Part shown: positions 1 to 15,626 of the stretch, piece by piece
Layout: every line of letters begins with the position of its first letter
How positions within the stretch are numbered: the stretch's first letter is position 1
Assembly: GCA_021464525.1 (NCBI GenBank)
Contig: JADRCO010001239.1
Span: forward strand, 1-21,060
Length of the DNA: 21,060 bases
Direction of reading: 5' to 3'
Source of the DNA: Rhizophagus sp. LPA8_4_AMF
Taxonomy: Eukaryota; Glomeromycota; Glomeromycetes; Glomerales; Glomeraceae
Notes under the pieces: generated by a model
What the model was told of the DNA's origin: nothing
The model's database searches: none
Seen by the model: only the letters and a program-made list of their open reading frames with translations
Made by a program: the position numbers and the translations under genes

Positions 1-159
1 TTGCACCGATTTTATATATGAACTTTTTGCAGTTGACTCATGGATCACGAATTAAATTAATTATTAGTTGACCAAAAAATTAATTATAATGCTAACAAAA
101 ACTAGATTTTGGTCTGCATTAGTATAATACGCCAATGAATTACATGTACTAATATTTTG

Positions 160-200
160 ATATACTGATATTTTTTTAAAAAAAAGCTGTATCAGTATAT
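160..200. repeat. Perfect 11-base inverted repeat
   Basis: ATATACTGATA at 160-170 is the exact reverse complement of TATCAGTATAT at 190-200, with a 19-base T7/A8-containing spacer. It could form a hairpin. In DNA this AT-rich such palindromes are fairly common, so no function is inferred. Confidence 0.6.
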
Positions 201-271
201 AGAAGTTTGACTGTATAGGATTCTAAAGAATACAATAACTTTATACACTTAATTTTATTAAAAATTTTATA

Positions 272-304
272 TAAAATTATTATATAAATTCAAATTTTAT
301 TATA
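272..304. repeat. 33-base direct repeat, left copy
   Basis: This AT-rich segment is identical to 1528-1560 and lies in the same orientation. The two copies bracket a segment whose inner ends carry related inverted motifs (see 305-1527). Confidence 0.7.
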
Positions 305-474
305 AATTATATATAAAATTAGGAGTGAGATCAGTATTACTCACCCCTATCACTGATTGGCTACAATTACGTCATATCAGCCAAATCAGTTATTTGTTTA
401 TTTACATGTCAGGTATTTTTTTCTTTTTTGGATTTTTTAGTTTTATTTCGTGTCAAAAGTTTTTAAGGTAAGAA

Positions 475-713
475 AAGGAAAGGGAAGATAATATTTTTTT
501 TATTTTGATTTAAGAACTGTTTTAACAGTTAATGTATTTTTTAATTGTTTCTTTTGTAAGATGCCAGCTAAAACATGAATATCGAACTTTAAAGTAAAAA
601 ATAGGAAAGCAGAGGGAATGTTTTTTTTATTTTAATTTAAGAAACATTCTAACATTTCTTCTAATATTTCTTTTGTAGGGTGCTGGTTCAGACATAAAAA
701 CTGGACTTTTCTT
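475..713. repeat. Diverged tandem duplication, unit about 119-127 bases
   Basis: Two consecutive units share the same order of motifs: GGAAA with G/A-rich sequence, a run of T, TTTATTTTRATTTAAGAA, TTTCTTTTGTARG, then TGCYRG and a gACTTT-like end. The landmark TTTTGTA is at 552 and at 671 (offset 119), while the TTTATTTTRATTTAAGAA landmark is offset by 127, so indels separate the copies. No open frame spans the units. Confidence 0.6.
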
Positions 714-744
714 TTTTAAGTTTATCGATTTTCTTTGAAAATGG

Positions 745-1275
745 TGTGAGTAAGTAGTTTTTTATTTTTGTTTGTTGTTTTCTTATCTTCATTACTAACA
801 ATTTTTCATTTTCTTTATTTTATTTTCATTTCATTTTATTTTAATTCTTCTTTCTTTTTATTTTTATTTTTGGTTTTTTTCCCTTTGTTTATTTTCATTC
901 CTTCATTTCATTTTTTGTTCTCTTTAATTTATTTTTATTTCCTTTGCTTTATTTATGGTCTCTTCATTTTATTTTTGTCCCTTTCATTTTATTTTATCCC
1001 TTCATTTTATTTTCATTTTCTTCGTTTTATTTTCGTTTTCTTTATTTCTTTCATATTATTTTATTTCTTTTTTCATTTTCATTTTCCCTTTCTTCATTCT
1101 CCTTCTTATTCATTTTTCTTTTCATTTTATTTTGATCCCTTTTCCTTTCATTTTTATTTCTTTTATCTTTTACTTTTATTACTTTTCATTATCAATCACT
1201 TTCTTTTCCTTTATCTCTTAGTATTCTATGATTTTTTTATTATTATTATTGGAGTTTTCTTTTTTGCATCATTAT
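745..1275 (+). repeat. T/C-rich low-complexity tract (TTTTCATTTTATTT-like)
   Basis: The plus strand is almost free of G for several hundred bases and consists of degenerate repeats such as CATTTTATTTT and TTTCATTTT, ending in an ATT trinucleotide run near 1228-1245. The long open frames here read as nearly pure Phe/Leu/Ile/Ser/Tyr in all three frames, which is the signature of a simple repeat rather than a gene. Confidence 0.85.
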
Positions 1276-1527
1276 TATTGCTACTAGTTATATCACAAAT
1301 ATATAATTGTAAAATTTTAAATTTGAATAACTATTTTATTCTTCTTTTTAATGAACTTTAAAGAAATAAAATAACATATAAATTTCGTAAAAAAAAATGG
1401 TTTATTACAAAATTTTTTTTAACCGTAAAATGGTAATTAAAAAAATTGGCCAATCAAAGATAACCATATATCACGTGTTGGGATGAGTAATAATATTACT
1501 TACTCAGGGTGAGAAATAAATTCACCT

Positions 1528-1560
1528 TAAAATTATTATATAAATTCAAATTTTATTATA
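1528..1560. repeat. 33-base direct repeat, right copy
   Basis: Exact copy of 272-304 in the same orientation. It runs on into a TATATATA microsatellite. Two identical 33-mers 1.26 kb apart, even at high AT content, argue for duplication rather than chance. Confidence 0.7.
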
Positions 1561-3345
1561 TATATATACAGTATATATAATTCTAATTTTAAGTTTATAT
1601 AAAAAAAAATCTTTAAAATTTTAAATAAATTACTAGTTAAAAATATAGATATAGATCTTAATGTTCAATATATATTATCAGAAAATTTTTTAATGTAAAA
1701 ATTTGTATAAATTTGCATATTATAATATTTTGTAAATTTCCAAACCTATTAAGATTTATATAAATATATTATTTTTTAATTCAAAATTTTATAATATATT
1801 GCTTTATAATTTACAATTGTAATATTTTGTAATTTTACACAATATAATACTTTATAATTTTTTAAAAATTTACATACTATAAATTTACAGACCCACAATA
1901 ATAGCAGATATCTACCTGCTGATTTTGAAGAGAAAAAAAGATTCATGCATTTGCTTAATTGTTAGAATCTTTTTATTAAAAATTGTAACTTTTTTCTTTT
2001 GATTTTTAAAATAAATAATGAGTATTGCTAAAGCTTACCAGTGGTGATTGTCATTACCAATTTTGGCCAAAATTATAATTTCAACCAGAATTAATAAATA
2101 TTTAATTAATTTAGCCATTAATATGTGCAAATATGTCAAATTATAAACAAAAGAAAATAAACGTGAAAATTTAAAGTCTTTAATTATTTCAAAAATAACT
2201 TTATGAATTAATTGCATATTTACAAGCCTAAATTAAGAACATTTGCTTATCTAGTTCCTGCCTTAACACCTTTTTTATTGAATTCATAACTACGGGTATT
2301 ATGTCTGCTACCTTTACAATAACTACATATGTATTTAGTTTGATGAATAAAATTTCACATTATAATTCGTTTTTAGGTTGTTTATTTAGCTTTTTAATCA
2401 ACTTTTCATGATGCTTTTCATTCAATCTACATGAAAATTAATTGATCAATTGTTATTTAAATTCAATAAATTAATGCTCATTAGATAAGTTTTACTTTTT
2501 TTATATCTTGTCTGTTTTTATTATTGCTATTTTAATAGTAGTATTTTTTAACGCGTTCTTTACATGCTTCTTTGGAGCACCTTTTGTACACGTCTGATGA
2601 GAGTTGCTAATATTTGGCAGATTCTCTTTAGACCCAATTATACGCTCCAGCTGCCTATCATGAATTTCTCATGTAATAAAGGCAAGAAATAACATTACTA
2701 CAAAGTTACTTTACGCTTCATTACAATTTAGTTTGTTCAATTTCTTTTTTTCTTATCCAGCTCTGTAAAATCTTGTTTATTTCATTTTTGCATTTCAATT
2801 TAAGAGATAATCCAATTGCTCTTTTTACATAGCCAAAACCTTTATTATACTTAGCTTTACGAGAAAGATTATGTTTTACAGTTTCAGAAAATAGTTGTGT
2901 GTGGCAAATTCCATTTAATATATTAAAATTCGTTAAAACTTGGTGTTTGTATACAAGTTTACCATCTTCTAATCAATCTGATGCATATTTTTTACCGTAA
3001 ACTGTGACTGCAAGTTCCTCTTAAGTGCTAGAAAAAACATCACTATACCATCAAGTTGAGATGAGTCCAATATGAAATATAGTTATATTAGAATTAAATA
3101 TCACTGAAAAAAAGTGGTGACAAATCAGCCCTCTAGTTACAAGCCACATGCATGTATACAGATGATTGGTATTACCATATAATATCACAAAATATTATTT
3201 ATTTGGTTTGATAGTTGTGATACTTCAAACTTTATGAATAACAGCATGGTTAAGATATAAAAATAGGGAACGTAGGTTTGACAGTTTTAATTTATAATCA
3301 TCTTCAGCAAATTTAACTTTACTATTTTTCTCATCAGATCCTTTA

Positions 3346-3700
3346 TTGTCAAATCGCTCTTGTTCTTGTTCTTTATCATCATATCATTCAAGTTCGTCAT
3401 CATCATATTGTTCCTGTTCATCATCATCATATTCCACCTGTTCTTTTTCATTAGATCGTCTCTGTTCTTCTTCATCAGATTGTTTCTGTTCATCATCATC
3501 AAATTGTTTCTGTTCTTCTTCATCAGATTGTACATGTTCTTCTCTATCAGGTCGTTCCTGTTCATCATCAGATCGTTCTCATTCATCATTAGATTGTATA
3601 TATTCATCATCAAATCAGTCCTGTTCTTCTTCACGTCATTCCTGTTCCTTACTGTTGGATCGTTCCTATTCTTCATTATATTCTTGTTCTTCATTTTGGC
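3346..3700 (-). repeat. 24-base minisatellite encoding acidic Gln-rich octapeptide repeats
   Basis: About a dozen imperfect 24-base units, plus-strand consensus near TGTTCTTCTTCATCAGATTG. In the minus frame continuous with the downstream SWIM-like segment they read as eight-residue units such as DEEEQKQF, DDDEQKQS, DEEEQRRS, NEKEQVEY and DDDEQEQY, with occasional TGA stops. The block lies between the DDE core and the SWIM finger of the transposase pseudogene. Other frames give Ser/Cys-rich (plus) or Met/Asn-rich (minus) open frames, which are by-products of the repeat. Confidence 0.8.
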
Positions 3701-4432
3701 TAGTCGTACCATTTGTTTTTTTGTCAAAATCGTGAATCTAAATAAAAGAACTTTATTTAATAAAATATCATGTTTCAAAGCAAGCTTAAAAATCCATTTA
3801 AATTTTTGAATTAAATATGTTGTATAGATTTGATGACTCGTATACCCAGAAATTTAATAATCAATTAATTTTGCGACTTATATCTCATATTTAAGTAAAT
3901 ATTCCTAATTTTCAATCTTTTTTATATGATAAAGTAAGTTTTTGTTCATTTGGCGACATTAAATTTTTGTGGTGTAAGATATTTTTTGATAATGCTATCA
4001 ATTTGTTTGAAATATCTTTTGATAATATTAGATAAAACTACTGTGGGATTTTGATTTACTTGCTCTTCTAACTGCTCAAACTTTTTTTCCTTATCAAGCT
4101 GTAATTGAATTTGTATATTTAGTTCATATAATGTTGTAAAACTCCTGACAGATTTTTTAATTAATGCATTATAACTTTTGACACGTTGTATTGATTAAAC
4201 ACCTGCATTAAATGAATGATGTGTGAAACATAAGGCCCAGCCAGTTACACAATTTCCAGTACACATTCAAGATATTTCTGTGCTTTAGGGTAGTTTTGAG
4301 AAGCCCATGCTACTGTCTTTAAAATTCTTCTTCAGAGAAGCTATTTTGGCATTTATTCCATTCTTTTATAAAATCGTTGTATTTATTACGAAGCTTTTCC
4401 TTCAAATTCTTCTCAAGATTCTTCTATAAATG

Positions 4433-4832
4433 GGTGATGGCTAACACGTGATTTTGAAAAAAATTTATTTTTCAAATAAAACTTTTGGTCACATATATAA
4501 CTTTTTAAATTATATATAGTAAATGTATTTTTACCTGCTTTACAAGTTTACTTAATGTACAAAGTGGTGTTTTGAATACCAATTTTGATTTATTTAACTT
4601 TTTTCATTTCGTTAAAATTAATTTATCCATTTTTGGATATGATTGGCAAAATTATTTGTTCATATGTAAAGTCAAAAACTATGTTCAAAATCCACTTTTA
4701 TTCCTTAAAACTTGCAGAGCAGGTTAAAATACACCTACTATATATTTTGAAAGATTGTATTTTATAGCAAAAATTTTTTACTTGGAAAAAATTATTTTAC
4801 GAAGTCACGTGACTACTCTGCTTTAGTCGACC
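4433..4832. mobile_element. Nested 400-base non-autonomous element with 10-base target duplication
   Basis: The transposase reading is interrupted exactly where CATTTACAGA (minus strand, 4842-4833) recurs as CATTTATAGA (4432-4423), a 9-of-10 match that looks like a target-site duplication. Between them are inverted ends. One begins GGTGATGGCTAACACGTGATTTTG (4433 onward). The other, on the reverse strand from 4832, begins GGTCGACTAAAG and then has CACGTGACTTCG. The CACGTGA-anchored parts stay alignable for about 40 bases. Removing the insert and one duplicate joins ...CIWHLQ to KNLEKNLKEK in frame, as the transposase family requires. No coding capacity is present. A 9-10 base duplication is typical of Mutator-type insertion. 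Confidence 0.72.
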
Positions 4833-6156
4833 TCTGTAAATGCCAAATGCAATAATTATGTTTTGTTGATGGAAGAGTCTCATGAATAGCAGCAATTATA
4901 CCAGAATCTGTGTCTGTGAAAAGTACTTTTGGTATGAGACCATTTATGGTATATAGAAGACACTCCAGGATTCACTGATAAGTTTCTTTAGTTTCATCTG
5001 AAACTACAGCCGTAGCAACCATCTGAGATCATGCATGATTATCAATAACAATTGTAAGGGACAAATACATCTGATATTTGTTTGTTTGTGATGTGTTGTT
5101 ATTTATTGTAACGTCATGAAACTTTTGCCATAATTTGATTTGTGATGGCCGCATCCAAAAAAGACCGGTAAGATAATTATCATCACCCTCTAATTTTGCT
5201 TCAACAAACCAACTATGTTCCTCACATTGCATTTTTATTAATTTGTTATATGTTTCAGCAGCATCAGTTTTCATTATTTTTTGACCACGCTAAAAAAGAC
5301 AAATTGCGTTATATACATTTTTTGGATGGATTATTGCATCAGGAAACTGGTTTTGAAGTATGTGGATGATCAGACCTGCTCCACAACCTACATTGACCAG
5401 GAATTCAATTTCTTCAAGCATTTCTGGGCTGAGATGACGATCTGATGCTATACTTCTATTTCCAAATAGTGGATGATTGTGTTCTTTGCATATAGAAGTA
5501 ACTCGTACAACACCTTTATTATAGCTAAAATTAACCTTCCATGGGCAGCCTATCTTCACACTTTCACGTTCACAGGTTTCTTCTACATCAGCTCTTTTCT
5601 TCACACAATATTTATGTGAATTTTGATACTCAAATTAATTTCACCATATCTGTTCTTATTAATATGACGTCTTACAATTCCAAACCCAATTTCTTTTGAA
5701 TAATTTTCAACCTGTCTTTCAGCTAAATCCCAATTTTCAAATGTATTACCTACTTCTAAACCAAATATTGCACATTTTTTATTAGAATCTTCAAAGTTTG
5801 AGCCTGACAAAGTACTTTCACTTTCATAATCTTCTTGTAGCCTATCAACATCTATAATCTCCTCTTCTGAAGAGTATATTTCAAATAAGGAATGCTTATG
5901 TGCATTTTTATCCATTCTGGTATTTTGTAACTCTGTGATTAAAAGGGAAATTGTATTTCTGTGATTGTGATTAAAAGAAAATATAAAAGAAAACGCGTAT
6001 AAATTTGTTTTAATTATAAATATTCTTCATTGTAAGTTTCCAATTTTAGCATAAATACTGATGCTAGTCACGATGTTTCACACAGTTTCACACCACATAT
6101 TTATTTATAGTACATATACAAAATCACATGATTTAATTATACCGGTGAAAATCACC

Positions 6157-6435
6157 TATGGTGATTTTTTGACATTTCCATAAATAATTATTTATTTTTA
6201 GGTAATAAGATTCAAAAACTTTTAGGTAATTTATAAAACAAGCAAATCATTATAATATTAAAATAATGTATTCTTATTTTTTATTATTAGTTATATAACT
6301 CTATTAATTGAAAATTGTCCATTGTCAATGATGTATATAATTCTATATTATAATAAAAATGTTGTCCTTATATAAATAAGGATTAAATAAATAACTATTA
6401 TTACAGGATTATGATTTTTTTTATAAAATACAAAT
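6157..6435. other. AT-rich spacer between MULE and STT4 3' end
   Basis: There is no coding potential. It should contain the STT4 3' untranslated region. It begins next to a palindrome AAAATCACC-TAT-GGTGATTTT (6148-6168) that overlaps the proposed MULE terminus. Confidence 0.6.
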
Positions 6436-14901
<8,466 letters not shown>

Positions 14902-15104
14902 TGATGGTAACAATTTGGTTGCAATACTTCAAGTTTAATATAAAGGAAGGGAAGCTGTCAAAATAAAAAAAGATTCATTAATCCGGACGCAAAAATATTA
15001 ACAATTCGTCAAAATATAATGTTTTTCTATGCCTTAATAGTTTACGTGGCGCAGTTTGAATAGTCTAGAGGAAAAAGGCCAAAAAGGAAATAAGGGAAGC
15101 ACCC

Positions 15105-15275
15105 ATGTGCTCAGTTCGAGGATCAATTAAAAATCGAAAATTGATCGACGAAGCATGGTTGGGGCGTGCATCAGTTATACAACTCCCGAATAAAGTAACG
15201 GCAAATTTTTATAATTCAGGAGAAATTAGAATCGCAATAATGCAGTTTCGGCCAGATTTATTATTTCAATATTAG
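15105..15275 (+). CDS. Candidate small ORF (56 residues), unrecognised
   Basis: ATG at 15105 runs open to TAG at 15273-15275. The peptide has mixed, protein-like composition (starts MCSVRGSIKNRKLIDEAWLG, ends FRPDLLFQY), unlike the Phe/Ile/Lys/Asn-rich frames of the AT-rich surroundings. No membrane segment or motif is recognised. It may be a small gene, a leader of the VAC8 transcript, an exon fragment or chance in a GC-elevated promoter. Nothing but composition supports it. Confidence 0.2.
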   Translation: MCSVRGSIKNRKLIDEAWLGRASVIQLPNKVTANFYNSGEIRIAIMQFRPDLLFQY

Positions 15276-15279
15276 AGGT

Positions 15280-15396
15280 CTACGGCAGGTGATAGAAAAA
15301 AAAATAAGGGCGTTCATCACAAACAGTATATTCTTCGATTTCTCGGTGTAAGCTTTTCATAAACATTTCAAGATTATCTCTCAATTTCATTATCAT
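15280..15396 (-). CDS. Candidate small ORF or exon fragment (38 residues), unrecognised
   Basis: Minus-strand ATG at 15396 opens MIMKLRDNLEMFMKSLHREI, continues with an acidic stretch and ends at TAG (15282-15280). The frame stays open upstream to about 15440. The charged, helix-like composition looks more protein-like than the surrounding DNA. It could be a relic exon, a leader ORF upstream of STT4, or chance. No family is recognised. Confidence 0.15.
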   Translation of the reverse strand: MIMKLRDNLEMFMKSLHREIEEYTVCDERPYFFFYHLP

Positions 15397-15626
15397 CAGT
15401 GACTTTCCGCTGGTTGTTTTCTTTTCGCAAGGGGCAAAAAGTAAAACTATTCATTGTGGAACATTTATCGAATTCCTACCGGTTTAAGCTATTTGCTACG
15501 GTTCGCTGGAGTAAATATTTTATATAAAAAGTACTCCGCTTCCGTGTTCTAGTTGCCACATTCTTTGGCATTCTAGTCCGTCGGTTTTAATTTATATAGT
15601 TAATATAAAGAAAGTAGGAACGTACA

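Larger units (their letters stand above)
305..1527. mobile_element. Possible non-autonomous element with imperfect terminal inverted repeats
   Basis: Near the left end, 334-361 reads TATTACTCACCCC followed by CTGATTGGC. On the reverse strand from the right end (about 1500 down to 1446) the related series TATTACTCATCCC then TGATTGGCC appears, so the ends are imperfectly inverted. Both ends also contain small hairpins built on GAGTGAG/CTCACCC (321-346) and GAGTAAT/TTACTC (1485-1505). The interior has no coding potential and is mostly the T/C-rich tract. It could be a large MITE or solo terminal structure. The bordering 33-base direct repeats are much longer than usual target-site duplications, so the class is undetermined. 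Confidence 0.35.
1..2042. other. Gene-free AT-rich repetitive region
   Basis: No reading frame here has protein-like composition on either strand. The stretch holds an 11-base inverted repeat (160-200), a possible non-autonomous element bordered by 33-base direct repeats (272-1560), a diverged tandem duplication (about 475-713), a long T/C-rich tract (about 745-1275), and then almost pure A/T with a short TA microsatellite around 1557-1580. I see no RNA gene or recognisable promoter in it. Confidence 0.7.
2247..5915 (-). pseudogene. MULE transposase pseudogene (FAR1-like/DDE/SWIM/zinc knuckle)
   Basis: Read 5' to 3' on the minus strand, family segments appear in order but in shifting frames. 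An acidic N-terminus starts at 5915. A FAR1-like region follows, including GCPWKVNFSY and KEHNHPL near 5600-5450, then the LFWMRPSQIKLWQKFHDV block (about 5160-5110). The core has DNHA then a stop at 5029, and FTDTDSGIIAAIHETL (4920-4873). After the nested insertion come KNLKEKLRNKYNDFIKEW (about 4410-4355) and SYNALIKKSVRSF-like sequence (about 4175-4135). Next are a minisatellite, a SWIM-like finger TCMWLVTRGLICHHFF (3149-3102), NLPNISNSHQ...KGAPKK (about 2625-2555), and a knuckle YICSYCKGSRHN (about 2333-2298). Expected Arg (CGA) and Trp (TGG) codons read TGA, and frameshifts lie near 5600 and 4321. It encodes no working transposase. Domain names rest on remembered family patterns. Confidence 0.88.
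2043..6156 (-). mobile_element. Degenerate Mutator-like (MULE) DNA transposon, probable full extent
   Basis: The segment contains one decayed MULE transposase gene (2247-5915). Candidate termini lie outside it: GGTGATTGTCA at 2043-2053 reading inward from the left, and GGTGATTTTCA on the reverse strand at 6156-6146 reading inward from the right (10 of 11 bases equal). A smaller nested insertion (4433-4832) also begins GGTGAT at one end. I could not find a convincing 9-10 base target duplication just outside 2043 and 6156. The gene content is therefore well supported, but the precise ends are a hypothesis. Confidence 0.5.
14902..15626. promoter_or_regulatory. Divergent promoter region between STT4 and VAC8
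   Basis: This 725-base spacer between two divergent start codons must hold both promoters and 5' untranslated regions. From about 15030 to 15580 it is visibly less AT-rich than the introns and other spacers. It includes an 8-base inverted repeat GATCAATT (15121-15128) / AATTGATC (15139-15146). A possible splice acceptor (TTTTGACAG ending near 14957) lies upstream of the STT4 ATG and could close an untranslated intron. Two small open frames are listed separately. No clear TATA box or named factor site could be assigned. Confidence 0.55.

Noticed and set aside
768-1361. 197-codon plus-strand open frame (and overlapping ones at 944-1135 and 955-1221)
   Set aside because: Almost only Phe, Leu, Ile, Ser and Tyr in every frame; this is the translation of a T/C-rich simple repeat, with no hydrophobic-protein family features.
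2035-2217. 60-codon minus-strand open frame
   Set aside because: Lies past the transposase stop in the terminal region of the element; no similarity to any family segment and AT-driven composition.
3346-3735. Ser/Cys-rich plus-strand open frame, and the overlapping Phe/Ile-rich frame to 3809
   Set aside because: Antisense by-products of the 24-base minisatellite inside the MULE pseudogene; the informative frame is on the minus strand.
3287-3778. Met/Asn/Lys-rich minus-strand open frame of 163 codons
   Set aside because: Out of frame with the transposase segments on both sides; it is open only because the repeat unit length is a multiple of three.
4585-4767. 60-codon plus-strand open frame
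   Set aside because: Lies wholly in the nested 400-base element, with AT-rich composition and no motif.
4801-4820. CACGTG E-box-like palindrome as a promoter element
   Set aside because: It is part of the inverted end of the nested element (matched by the copy near 4446), so element structure explains it better.
15108-15125. tRNA T-loop-like motif (AGTTCGAG)
   Set aside because: No matching acceptor, D or anticodon arms at the right distances on either strand.
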